NCBI GenBank assembly: GCA_000310025.1
Contig: FN649728.1
Location: 3,783,965-3,847,964, forward strand
DNA: 64,000 nucleotides
Reading direction: 5' to 3'
Origin: Ectocarpus siliculosus
Lineage: Eukaryota > Sar > Phaeophyceae > Ectocarpales > Ectocarpaceae
Part shown: positions 1 through 12,167 of the stretch, in pieces
How positions within the stretch are numbered: the first letter of the stretch is position 1
How the letters are laid out: every line of letters begins with the position of its first letter
Position numbers and translations under genes: made by a program
The notes under the pieces: model-generated
Databases searched by the model: none
What the model was told of the DNA's origin: nothing
What the model saw: only the letters and a program-made list of their open reading frames with translations

Positions 1-7
1 GTGCGCT

Positions 8-370
8 GCATCCTGCCAAGGTGTTCGGCATCTTGTGCATACTTCCTTGCGTACGGACGACAGCTGCGTATGACTTTACTTACTATCTGGTGCTTTCACT
101 TCCATAGACAGTTATAAGCACTGTGTAACTGCCTCGAGGGTGCTTGACCAATTTTAACACAACGCGGTGCGATCATCCCCTTTGCGCGGAGTGAGGGTTT
201 TCGACCGCGCACAACATGATCTACTCGACCACCATTATGGCTACCGCAAAAAAAAAAACAGAGGCAAAGAAAGAACGAGGTAACCTGGTTGCCGAGCTCA
301 CGAAGTGTTCGGCTTGTTTTACAACGTCCTTGCCAGTGACGAAAACCCAACCTCGATGGCAAACACCGGG
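8..370 (-). repeat. Dispersed repeat copy 1 with tRNA-like head (SINE candidate)
   Basis: This stretch is about 85-90% alike by eye to 38699-39062, in the same orientation, and the similarity stops near 370. On the minus strand, 247-186 can fold like a degenerate tRNA: GCGG at the start pairs with CCGC at the end. It carries a box-A-like TGGTCGAGTAG and a box-B-like GCGGTCGAAAACC. This suggests a tRNA-derived SINE, or another short repeat with a pol III promoter. The copy may be cut by the window edge. No protein-coding capacity is convincing. Confidence 0.5.
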
Positions 371-1525
371 TTAACTGTATACGTGATTATTTATTTTTCG
401 TATGATCTGTTGTTTGATACTTTATTTTTCAAAGTGCACTTGTCGCACTCTCCCTCCTTCTCTTTTGTTCTCTCTCTCTATTGTCGCGCAAGGAGAGGGT
501 GGGGCAAGGGTCGGGCTATGGACAAATCTCGTGGTTACCCACTAGCTATGGCAACATTCATGCACGGGATACATCTACTGCTGTATGGGTCGAATGGTGG
601 TGTTCGTACACGCATGCAACAGACAAACGTAATGTTCTGTTCGATATTTGCAAAGTGCCTTTTTAACCTTTTGGCAGGACAACAAGGTACCCTTCCTTTC
701 GTAACAACCCGTTTTGGTGCGAGAAAGGGTGGAGCTCCGTCTCCTCCGAAGATAGAACTACAATTTCGCTGTTGAGAAAAGCCTCCAAATACTTTACGGG
801 TGGGTATTGTACGGGGCCCAAAGGGTTTGCTGAAAGAGGCTGGCAACACTGGAAGACCGCGTAGAAGGGGTGGACAGCGCGGGCCAGAAGGACGGACGGC
901 GTGGAATTGGTCGAAGAGGGACACGCGATTGAAAAACACGCAGCTATGACGTTCACACCTGACGCTGTTGCCCGTTGAACCTTCCATTGTTTGGAATAGG
1001 TGGAGGAAAAGAAAGAGCAAACGTTAACGGGTAGACAACGTCAATATCATTTCGAATTCAGAGCACGGAGTATTGGCCAACGGAAAAGATAGGCGTCAGT
1101 AGGGACTTGTTCATGTAACCCTTGCCGCAGCGCCACAACTTGGTACATCCGAACATCTGTGGGTGGCGAAAGCAAAGACATGGTGCAGTGTGAACAGAGA
1201 GCGGGACGGCGCAAGGCGCGTGTCGCCTGTTTTTGCCAGTTTGGTCGTCCTCCGTGTGTCTCTCTGTCTCGGTCTTGCGGACAACAACAACTACGACCAC
1301 AACAAAGATCAACCATCTCGCCTCTGGAAGCTTGTTGTGGATCGGCGTTGCTTATGTTGAGACCTGAGAAGAACCGTGAACCGATCGCTTGAGGACGATC
1401 GGTGCTCTTGCTAACACGGCGCAGTGGCTTGAAGCCAGCCCGCCATTGCTACAGGTGAGGTGTTGCAACGCCGTCGTTTAGTGTGCCGCTCTTTCCGTGT
1501 GCGTGTAACGTTGCTTGAGCAGGAA
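371..1525. other. No recognisable gene
   Basis: Short open frames here on both strands show no recognisable domain and no mutual splice logic. An upstream exon of the kinase gene that follows could lie here, because its first visible exon is preceded by an acceptor-like TTGAGCAG at 1516-1523. I could not pick one out. Confidence 0.4.
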
Positions 1526-4500
1526 ATGTTGAGTGGCGACATGGCTCTCATTGGTACCGGCAGAATTCGGACTGTTTTCATGGTCAACTACCAGGGAGAA
1601 AATGTGGTCGTCAAGACCCTCCAGCACGTGGAGGAGCTGAGAAGGGAGAAGGCGCACCTCAGCATGCATAGACGAGAGGTTTTGACTCTGGATGCGGTGA
1701 GAAGACTATATAATACTTACTTCTTCCTAGGGCGGTGTTCACACTGCTGTCGACACTGCTTGCCCGGTACGACAAGGAGTTTCCAGGAACATATCCTGAT
1801 TCCGAGAGGACCACCTCATACTCGTTGCGGCCCAGTCCAAACGAATGGAGAAGATGTTCCTTCTATCTCTAGGACCGTCTCAGTGGCTTTTCTCCAGCGC
1901 TTAATGCGTTCCTCACGCCAATTTCAACGCATGCCAAAGAAAATGTTGTGTGGCCATATCACGCTTGTCAAAGATGTTTAGTCTTCGCCGACCCGCAAAA
2001 GTTCCCTTGATATTTGCAAAGGTTCTTTTTTCATGTATTATCCTTCTGAGTTCGCTTCGTGCCCCCCATATCTCCAGAAAACCTTTCTGATATCAGAACG
2101 CGCGCTGATCTAGCATGTCCGTCCGTTCTTACCCGCCCTTCTCGTTCGAACACGGGCAGTTACGGGGGCAGCCGCACATTGTGGGAATGCTCGGCTTTTG
2201 TCAAACCACGGTGGTGACAGAGTACCACTCGGACAACTTTCTGAGTACCATTTTCGGGCTACCACACGGACGATCTCTTGGCCGAGTGGTTTCCTTGGCG
2301 CTCGACGTCGCCCAAGGATTGCAGGCAAGTGATCGAGAGGGACACTACAGAAATTTGGGCGTACCAAAAACGCTGATGATTCCGAACGATAACACACATA
2401 GTAACTAACTCAAACCACTCTCGCGAAGATTTACGTGTGCCGCGTATCTGACCAGACACCACGAAGGCGAGTAATTCTGACGCGTGATAACTGGGGATAT
2501 ACTGTAGTTGACTACGTACACCCGAAGCAATCAAATGGGCCTCTGATTCCGCCACTAGAAAGAAGTTGCCGGGGAGAAGTTCATTTCAGGTGGAGATCAA
2601 CTTTCTCCCCGACTCAAAAAGCGCGATTCATGGCGTATCGGCGGCGAGGGTTACCCTGCCGCGTCCTCTCCACCGATTGTTTATGGATGCCAGCGTCCAC
2701 GACAGTACACTACCGCGGTGTGCTATCTCGACAAGTACCCCCCTCGGTTTCTTAGGATTCGACGACACGTCTAAGCTCCAAACTCCGCGCTGAACCAGGG
2801 GTGCCTTTCAAGCGCTCCTGTGTGACACCAATCATCAAACGGTCCACTTTGTCCCCGTTGTGGTTTCGGCTGCAGGCATTGCACGAGACCGCTGGCGCAA
2901 TCCACCTTGACATGAAGCCGCAACAGCTGCTCATTGACGGTACTGGACGTGGAAAGGTCAACGACTTCAACAGTGCCCATCTCATGAGCGTAGATCGTGT
3001 TACTGGAGAATATTGCCCAGCAAACGCAGCCAAGCCAGCTCGGATAGTGCCGTGGAGGGCCCCTGAAAACGTTGCGGGAAAGGTACGACGTAGAGAGACC
3101 CATTTGGAAGCCCAACTCTTCAGCGGCCAACACGGGTAACTCCCGGGTGTTGGTCAAGTGGTTTGATCGGCTTTCCGGCAAAAACATTCTCTGTTTTTCG
3201 CCTGTTTTTTAGGTATATCTCGGTATCTCGGTCGCACTGTACACATTGTTACAGTAGATAGCGAGAAAATTATGAACAGGAGTCGGATGCCCGGTTGCCC
3301 ACTTGTTCGTGTAAGCCTGCGCCATGGGAAGTGACGTGGCAGCTATTCTGTTTCGGTCCTTTGTATGCATAGGCGCGTTTTGCAGGTTATTCCTGAGTCA
3401 ATTCTAGAAGGTGCTATGGCACGGTACGTACAATGAGAGCAATGCAAGCATGACAAGGGTGGAACGAGGTGCCAAGCAATCTCCCCCAATATCACACGCA
3501 AACGTGCGCGACTCCGTCCATCTCACCGTAGTTACTCGAGACGTCGACCGGCAGACGATACAACATGCATTTTTCGGAGTGTAGGGCAAATAGAAGGCAC
3601 ACGGACATGTCCCCAATAGCTAGCACAAGATGCCAACGATTCTCATACAGCAAGCCTTCGCGTTGTTGTTTCTTTTCGATTTTGCTCCGTGGGTCGAAGT
3701 ATTAGAGGGTGTGAGAGTGTCCATTTGCTGCAGGAGTTGTGTGCCGAAGTAGTGTGCCTTTGGCTTTGGGAACCGGAAAGTACTCGCATACACGGGCATA
3801 CTTGGTGGATTTTCTCCCATGTTGTTAACATGGATCATGGTTTTGGGATGCAGCTTTCCTTGGTCAGCTCCTCACGTACACAAGCGACTATCTCAACCTT
3901 TGGAGCATTGTCTCGAATTTCGGTGGAATACGCCATACAGGAGATGGTGTGAAATAGCCCTCAGAAGAAATGCCATTGCAGAATGCCACAAGCAAGTACT
4001 AAACGCGACCAACATAATTCTGAAGTGTTTCAAACGCTCAGAGAGCGCCTTAACAAAAAAAAACTCACGAGGCAGGGCGAAACGTGTGTCCACACCCCCT
4101 ACAGAATATCACACCGCGCCATGTTTTTGTCAAACGCTAATATTTTTCGTGGCCGGGGTGTGATATCCTGCGCCACTCGAGGCATACCCAGAGAGCATCA
4201 CGACATGCATATATAAGTCGCTCCTGGACAATCACACACCATGCTCATTATTGCAATTTGCGTTCTCTCTCCACCCGACTCCCATGCCAGCCCCTGTCAG
4301 AAAAGGTCGACATCTACGCCATGGGAATGATCTACTTCTCACTGATTTCTGGTGGAGTGCCTTTTCCCGACCAAGAAGCTTTCGAGAGGGCATATGAAGC
4401 TAAATTAAGGCCAGAGATAGATCCATCGTGGCACAAGGGCTTCACAAGGGTGAGTCCGCGTGTTCTTTTCACAGAAAATATCACAACAATAGCAAGACCT

Positions 4501-5383
4501 TGAATTCCCTCGGGCGTGCAGTATTCCTTCGGGAGTGACGCAGGATGCCCAAATGTTTGATACGCCCATCTATTTAGTTAGATCCTTGCGAAAATCATTG
4601 ACCGATCAAAGTGTGCTGAACTCCTTTGGCTTGTGAAGAAGATGAGCCTTGACGTGACGCCTGTTAATACTTCAGGTGTTCTCCGTGCAGGTCAGCCATC
4701 CTTATATTTATTTTGTTGACAACACTTCGTGCCGCGTGCGGTGCGGCAGCACTTCCTTGATTGCTGGGTGTGGAATTACGCCTGCCATATTCCTAGCGAC
4801 GCTCAAGTGGTTGCAGAACACCAAAGCTGGCATGGGGTATTTTCGGCCGCTCTTGTGGTACTTACTACTTAATGCAATAGTCTCGTCAAGTTTTAAACGA
4901 GTGGGGAGGGCTTACTTGACGGCATTGGCGGAAGGTCGGGCAGAGGCCAGTCTGGGCAGCACACGTTCGGAACGCGAGTTACCGTCATGGGTGTGCGCAG
5001 GCACATCTCCTCAGTTGTTCGGCGAGTTCCCCGTATCAACCGTAGAGGTTTTTGGCATCGCGGCGAAAATATTGCTGGTCTTGATGGCGTTCGAGACATG
5101 AAAGGGGCAAGGAGGCAGGGCGTATTATTTCCTTATTTGGTCGTTCACCTCGTCCAGCCTAACCCTCGTCCAGCAAGTCATTCATCATGTGGACACCGAT
5201 GTCTGAGGACACTGTCGCTTGGGTTCGAACTTTCGATGCGCGGTTCTCCTGCGACGTGCACCGTGCAAGCAGATTTTTCAAGACATGTGGCACCAGGACC
5301 CCGAGCGAAGACCGTCTGCCCGACAAGTCGTCCTGCGCTTGGAAGATCTACAAAGAGAGCTTTTAGTAGCAAGTTATCCGTAA
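1526..5383 (+). CDS. Divergent protein kinase (HLD / NDFN type), five exons
   Basis: Exons are 1526-1696, 2160-2324, 2876-3082, 4291-4449 and 5273-5383, and every intron is phase 0. Joined, they give about 270 residues spanning a whole kinase fold. The glycine loop is GTGRIRTVF, the ATP lysine lies in VVVKTL and the helix-C glutamate in HRREVL. The catalytic loop reads IHLDMKPQQLL, the metal loop NDFN, the activation segment ends in APE, and the C-lobe has MWHQDPERRPSA. HRD is thus HLD, the loop Asn is Gln, and DFG is DFN. NDFN in place of DFG is, from memory, seen in a stramenopile kinase family. Activity cannot be predicted, because the catalytic Asp is present but the loop Asn is missing. 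Intron 2 starts with GC (GCAAGT at 2325). The final TAA sits inside a perfect GTAAGT donor, so another exon may follow. The start could also be ATG 1541 or lie in an unseen upstream exon. Substrate and location are unknown. Confidence 0.72.
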
Positions 5384-7789
5384 GTACTTTTGACAATCTT
5401 TCGGCTTCTCGGGGATGTACCACGCTCCGCACGGTTATGGGTCCTCATGGACGGGCAGGGCGTACGTGTATACGCGGTATTCTACATCAGATGGGTTATT
5501 TCTAGCACAAGTTCAGCATCGGATGTGCCGGGATCTACAGTAGGCATCGCTCCGACAAGAGGAAACACGGTTTTGACATGATGCTTTGAGTGCCCTCATG
5601 CCTTCCGACCAGGATATCCTCCTTGGAAGAGGCACAGCCATTTTGAGAGATTCCCTGCCTGGTGTTGTACGTCTTGTCTTTCCCGCAACGAATCCCCCTC
5701 CAAGGGCTGATGCGCTGAGGACGTGCAGGTGCCTGCCCGGCATCTTGCATATTGATATTGGTTCAGCAAGGATTAACGTCGGGGCCGAGTATATGTTACT
5801 GTACTCTTCCTGAGCTTGATGTTTCGGTTTCTCTTGTTGCCAAACGACGAAGCCATGCCGTAAGTTAGACTGTAGAAACACAATATAGGGCTATCAGGCC
5901 CATGCACAACTAGTTCTCCAGTTCAAATATTTGTTGGTAACTCTGTCATAATACCCAACAATGGACAGATGTTGGATGGTTCTTGTCTGGTGCTCAAACA
6001 CCACATCGTTAGACTTCGGCGTTTGGAATTCGCCGTGACAGATCTGACCGAGCGGTGTTCGTTGCTTCTTTCCCCCAAGCTGCTTTCTGGAGCTCAGGCG
6101 TGTGTGTTCCCTGCAGTGATCGCACGTTGATGTAGTCCGTTGTAGAGGAGATGTGCCCATAGGCGTAGATGAAAACAAACATTTCATGACTTGCTGCCAG
6201 CCATCCACTCGATGGTCTCTCGTGGGTCTCTTGGGGGGGCTTTGGCCAATGATGCGGAAGGGGGTCCAAGGAGAGCTTGATTTGTCGAAAAGTGTAGTGA
6301 TTGGTCTGTATGTACCTCGACATGCAGATAAAGGAATATCTGGGTTGCTCCCTCGGTCGCCGCCGGACTATGCGTAGTAAACCCCAACACTAGCCTATCA
6401 CCATGCTCTTCATGGCGTGTGGGCGTGTTGCCAGTGCGTGAGGCTTGGGTTTGGAGCGGTTTGGACCATGTTCGAGGCGTTTTGTTGGGGGTGTCGACTA
6501 ACTTCCTGTGTCTCGACGTCGATGCTATCCTGCAAATCGTTGACGCAATTTCTACACATCCCTGACCAAACCTGCGTTAAATCGAAGCGGGGTGGTATGC
6601 ACGTGATAATAGTAGTAAGAATGGTTGGACATGAATAGCGAATAAAACTGCTTAGAAGATGCTGAAGAAAGCAGAGTCGCTTGGGAATCGTACCGTCTGC
6701 CAAAGACGTAGCTAGCGTGCATAAGCGATATCGGATCGAGGAAAGCGGTGGAAAAGGAGTAATAGAGTATCGCGGATTTCCTGCAGTACTTGAAGCAGAA
6801 ACAGCAACCGAGTGTATTTAATTCTTTGTTATTTGCTTGCGGTGAGCCTCCCGTCTTACTATAGTGTCCCGTCTTAGTGTTAGCGCTTTTGTGAGCATCT
6901 GCCCATTGCACCTCCGTACTCGGCACTGATGCCGCTTGAGGGTAAACGATTTGTGCAACGTGATGTTGCAAGAAAAACGCCCATGTCGAACGTAGAGGAG
7001 GACTTCCAAAATCAGTATAAAACACACTCCGTAACGTCACAACTCGTATTCTCCGGAATAAACCTTTGAGTCCAATACATAGCACGGATGATCCCGCTGC
7101 ACTTTGGGCGTGGGTGCTGCTAGAGGCGAACGTCATGAAGGAGGGAGTGAGGAAGTCTAGGAGGGCGACAGCCCGCATGCTAGGGTTCCCCGCTAATACA
7201 CCAACGTTTCGGGTTGATGCCGCCTGAATGCTTGGTATGTTGTACTCTTCACGAGAAACATGAATATGAAGCATGCGACAAGACCAAACTACTTACGAGA
7301 AATTGACGATTTCGGCTGGATCTCGAACCTAGAATATGGAACTGAGCCCCGACCCCATATTTCGTACGCTTCTCTTGAGTGCCCGATTTTTTTACGGTCT
7401 CATCTTTCCCATGAAGGAGGTGTTAGATTCCGGAAGAAGGATTCGACAACATGGACCATCAGATGGTCTACGTAGCACACGTTTCCCAACACCTCTGCCC
7501 ATTGAGTTATCCTTTGGTTATTTTTCCACTGTCTGGGTCATATCCTCCACATTCACACAATTCACCCATAGTCATCATCCCTTGCCACTCGGAAACTAGA
7601 TATTGCTGTCATAGCATGCGGTACACTCTTTCAAACACCTACCTGCGCTACCCGGTAAGCGCGACAAATACACGAGGAGCTCTTAGCGTGCGGCACACTA
7701 TTTTCTGAAGCTGAAAGGTTCACTCTCTCCGACCTAAATTCAATTTTGTCGCAGACCCTCTTATTCCGATTCCCCTACCCTTGCCCGAC
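5384..7789. other. Gene-poor stretch
   Basis: No domain, codon pattern or splice-consistent exon set is visible on either strand. The longest open frame (minus, 6552-7274, 240 codons) has no recognisable motif and a composition typical of chance frames. Confidence 0.4.
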
Positions 7790-9000
7790 CGTGTCTCAAA
7801 AGTCGATCTCGACCTATGGCGCACGTCTCGCGACATCCCGACCATGCCTCGGTAGGGCATCGCAATTCATGGCCCCTCGCCAAGTTCCATGGGATTTCCG
7901 CGCCCGGTAGCGTACGCCTCAAGTGGACGGCCATGTGCGACCATGCGCGCTGTTGTTCTTCTCTGGTCTTCACCGTTTCGCCGTGTGCCTGTTTCCGTCG
8001 CTCTATTGGTCTTGACGAGAACGGATTCGAAAAAAATCGAATCTCAGGGTCCGCATGGCACCAAACAACAGACCGATCTCAACCTACGGTGCACGTCTTG
8101 CGATATCTTGAGAATGCCTTTGTAGGGTATCGCGCGTCATGGGTCCTCGCCGATTTTCATCACGGTTAGCGCACAGTGGCATGCACCACAAGTGTGCGAC
8201 CATATGCGATCATCCATGCGTTTCTCTGGTTCGCCGTCTTCCCGTCTAACTCCTCTGCTTAATATTTTTCTTTCTAAAACTCAACAAATCCATCTCCTCC
8301 ACAGACAAGAGTCCGGGTAAGAGTAGCAATGAAAAGTCATATGCTATGTTGCATTTACCCTTTGTCTTTTTGAACAATTTCACAATGTCGGCAAAAATGC
8401 AATAATCGAATCAAAACGTCCGTTTGTGAGCAACCAACGATAAAATGTTCAGTGCAGGTGGTGGCCTAGTAAATGAAAATGTGCGCGACATAGTGCCAAT
8501 AAGCCATGATACGACGAGCAAACAAGTTGCATGTTGTGAAGTGTGCCACCATGCGCGTTACCCCGGTGTTTCGGTCCTCTTGACCGGTCCGCCTTCATCT
8601 TCCTGTCTTGATCGCGCTTGTTGGCTTCTCGCACAAAGCCGGAACAACTCGAATCTCAGGGTCGGCGTGGCAGCAACCAACGGCGTCATTATGTTCATTT
8701 CAGAGGCGGTTTGGAAATGAAAACGTGTGAGGGCCGAGTAAGTTACCCACTCGACCTAGAGCCAATACGTCGTGGTGCGGCGAAAGCGCATACTAACGCC
8801 GATGCACCACCATGCTGCGTACGCTAGATGTGTGCGACACGTACGACTATGCATGCTATTTCTCTCCCTTTCACCGGGTGGCCCCCGTCCGGTCTCTATC
8901 GCTCATTTTTGGTCATCGTCTCGAATTTGTTTTGAAAAAGTCATCTCATCTAGGGATTCAAATAGATTCATTCGGTGCGCCAGTCTACTACAAAAACAAA
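7790..9000. repeat. Diverged tandem repeats, period about 240-270 bp
   Basis: The segment starting at 7805 (GATCTCGACCTATGGCGCAC) recurs at 8074 (GATCTCAACCTACGGTGCAC), a period of 269 bp. Related units recur near 8476 and 8717 with 'AATGAAAA.GTG', 'CACCATGC' and 'GAATCTCAGGGTC.GC.TGGCA' blocks. The copies are well diverged. This is an old satellite-like array with no coding support. Confidence 0.55.
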
Positions 9001-10173
9001 ATCAGAAATACCAAACGGTATCATCATTAGCAACAACAGTAGATATATGCCCTTCGTTGTTCAATTTTTTTTTTACCTTTTTCGGGGTTTGTTTTTTTTG
9101 TCGATATACTTCCTTTGGATTCTTGGCCTGTGGCCACGGTTGGAAGGTAGTGTAGTTTGTAGTGTGACGTACTGACTGAGCAAGCGTATAGGTTCTGACC
9201 ACAACAACGAACGGTGACCGGCGAAATTCTCTACGTGTAGCACCGTACCCTTTTTCTTCGACAGACAAGAATCCGGGGCAGGTCACCAATGGGTTCTTTG
9301 TTCGGTGACTAACTTGTTATTATACGGCCTCGTTCCCCGAGCAGCTGTTGTTCCTTTTCTTGTTTCCATCCGCCATCGGTTCGTGACCTACCAACAACGC
9401 AATACACAGCCAACAGCTAAATAACCCCGCAAAAAAACAAATCAGCTTCAGACAGGCAACGCCAACGATACTCGTCACGTTGATCTATCACCATGAAACT
9501 CCTACCTGCGCTACCCGGAAAGCGCGACAAATACATGAGGAAGCGTATGCGTACATTGAACGGAACAGAGAGAGAGAGAGAGAAAGAGAGAGAGGAGAGC
9601 CGTATGGGAGAGCAGGTCAATGTGGGCTGTCTCTCTGCGATATTCTGCTCGATTCCCGTCCATTTTTTGGCGTTACATTCCTTGGTTAACATTTTTGTAC
9701 TTGTTTGATGTTTAGACTGTAACAAGCATGGAGCGACCGAAGATGAGCGACCCCCAAATAATGTGTCGAGAAAATGGGACCAGCAGCAGGGAGATCCGGG
9801 TTCAAAATGCGGCAGGGTGCTACAACATTGGCTGGGCAAGTTGTGAGCCGATTATGCATAAAGTAAACCGCTGAGGAATACGTGTGGCAACTGCATGTAC
9901 TGTACTGTGCAGTGCCGGTCTGTTCATAAGAAACATCTACTTCTCCCCACCACTGAGCAAAGGCTTCTGTATAGGAATGAATGTAGCGCCCGGCCGCTGG
10001 CTCAATTTCTTATTTTTGGGCATTTCCAAGATCTGAGCCAACATATTGCACGAGCGGGCCGGCACTCTGTATATGCTTGACCAAATACAGTGTACTTATG
10101 TCACGTTGATTGAAGAGAACGGCTGAGAGGGAGAACGGGAGAACCTTGTCTTCGAGCCAGTCGAGCCGTTGAG
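9001..10173. other. No recognisable gene; GA microsatellite
   Basis: A short (GA)n run lies near 9567-9596. A 40-bp block around 9500-9540 ('CCTACCTGCGCTACCCGG.AAGCGCG') repeats one near 7638-7680. Nothing else is identifiable. Confidence 0.35.
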
Positions 10174-10628
10174 CCACGACCAGTTGACACGAGCAGTCGA
10201 GGGAAGTGTAAGCCCTCTGGGCCGATCAGGCATGCATGCATCAGATTTTGCATAAAGCGCCCGTTTTTTCCAACCCCCTCATCAGGAATATGCCTGATTT
10301 GGTGCCTGGTGAGGGCGTTTGTATCAAATGTTTGCCTGAGACCGTGTTTTGTTGCCTGACTGCCCCTACACAGTTCCAGGCAGCTTCAGGCAGAACATGA
10401 AGAAAAAACACGACGATAAGCCCGTCGCTACGCTATGAGAAATATTTACATGCTTGAAATACCAGACGTCCCAGCAGACGTCCAGACGATATATCAGGCA
10501 TGGAATCGTAGGTCAGGCAGATGCTTGATGTTGCCTCTGACACCAATTTTTCGCTTGCCTGAGCACACCTTCCCGTGCCTGATCGGCCAGGGCGCCAGGG
10601 CTTATGTTATTCGAGGCGTCCTGGTCGG
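10174..10628. repeat. Inverted-repeat element rich in TCAGGCA/TGCCTGA
   Basis: The left arm (about 10174-10232, containing TAAGCCCTCTGGGCCGATCA then GGCA) is the reverse complement, with small gaps, of the right arm at about 10576-10628 (TGCCTGATCGGCCAGG followed by GGGCTTA). Between them, short TCAGGCA or TGCCTGA motifs occur about ten times in both orientations. The structure could be a foldback or MITE-like transposon, or a cluster of protein-binding sites. No transposase is nearby and no clear target-site duplication is seen. Confidence 0.5.
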
Positions 10629-12167
10629 GGCCCTGTCCTGTCGAGCTGTCGCTGAGCTGTCGGAGGGTCGAGGGTTCGGGGTTCGGGGTTCGGGAGGTTT
10701 GAGGTTCGAAGGTTCCATTCGTCAAAAGGTGTGGTTCCCATCTAGAACCGTCCAGCGCAATAAACGGGGACACGAGCTGCTGTCCCCGTGCTGCCTGGTG
10801 CTGACCTGTTGCCAACACTCCAACACAACACAACACACGCCAGGCGGCTTCTCCCGAGCTCAGCACCCCAACGGCGCCAGGTGAAAACAACCTCTTGGTG
10901 GCAATAAGCTATCGAGCTCACGTGCAACACTGCTGTTTCCCATCTATTGTCACGCTGGGTCGTGTGGGAGAGGTCACCAACTTGCTTGCCAGCTTTCAAA
11001 TATCCGTTGCTTGTGCTCCAGCCCGGATTTGGTACCAGTTCCACAACAACAAAGCCTCGGAAAGATCAGCGTTTCTACAAATAAACAGACATATATATGC
11101 CCATTCTGTACGAAACTGGAGCCTAATCTTGCGGAACCCTGTCTCTGCCGTTTGACCCTGAACACGTTCTTAGTTTTTACCTGTTCAACGGACCAAAGGG
11201 TGGTGTCTGCGACAGGCCACTACCAATTCACACGAGAATCTGGCCTTTCAAGGATGCCTACGTTACCCAAGTGCGTTACTCTGGTGCTGCTGGCGTGCTT
11301 CGCGCGTGGCTTCAAGGGTTGTACGAAGGCAACGATAACAACAGGTGCGCGTATCGACACCAGTTCTTCTAAATTGCGGCAGCAGTTTGGTAGAGGTTGG
11401 GGTGGCACTGAGAGAGGTTGTCGTTTCGGAATAAATTTACTGGGCGTACTTGCTGGAAAACAGCAGTACCAGCAGCAGTAGCATGTGCACTGATCTCGCC
11501 TCTCAGTAAGAATGAACACCAATAGGTTTCCCACACAGCACACACTTTTTTCCCATCTCTGCCTGCGCATCTTAAACGCCCCAAAAGCCTCCCATCTTAT
11601 ACCGACAAGTTCACGAAGATTGTCTGTCGGCAAATGATTTGCACCCAATCAATCTAGCCCACGCTTATGCAGCTTCACACCTACAACAAGGCGGGCTTCA
11701 GCTTCCACCGGCACCTATCGTGAACTTCGAGCTTAACATGCCCCTCCCTCCTCCAACGAAAAACAAATCAGTGGCAAGCGTGCTTTCGTGTCGAAAACAC
11801 GCAACACAACCAGAACACAACGCCTCCTTTCAATATCTGGTTATGGACAACCTCAGAAAAGGCACTGCGATAAGCTTCCCAATACCACCGGTTTTCTCCA
11901 TCACCAAATATGCTGCCCATCGTCGAGCTATTTCATGAGGCAGCGGGTGAGCCTTGATTGCTGGAAAATATTCATATTATGCACGAAGTACGGGATGTCA
12001 TTGGTAAGCATTGGAAACGACTTTCGAAGGATTCCCCTCCGATTCCACGACAAAGAAGTAAGGCAATATTTTCAACAAACACTACTTTTTCGAATGTTTC
12101 CTTCAGGCGCAACGTAGTGCCAAGGCAATGTGAGCACACGAGAGCAGTATGACGAGACCGGGGGATC
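10629..12167. other. Intergenic, upstream of the PPR gene
   Basis: Contains a GGTTCGGGGTTCGGG repeat run near 10671-10700 and CAACA repeats near 10821-10840. No coding region is supported. The promoter of the downstream single-exon gene should lie in the last few hundred bases, but no TATA-like element stands out. Confidence 0.35.

Noticed and set aside
6552-7274. 240-codon open frame, minus strand
   Set aside because: No domain, no coding-like composition bias, no neighbours or splice sites that extend it; longest of many chance frames in that stretch.
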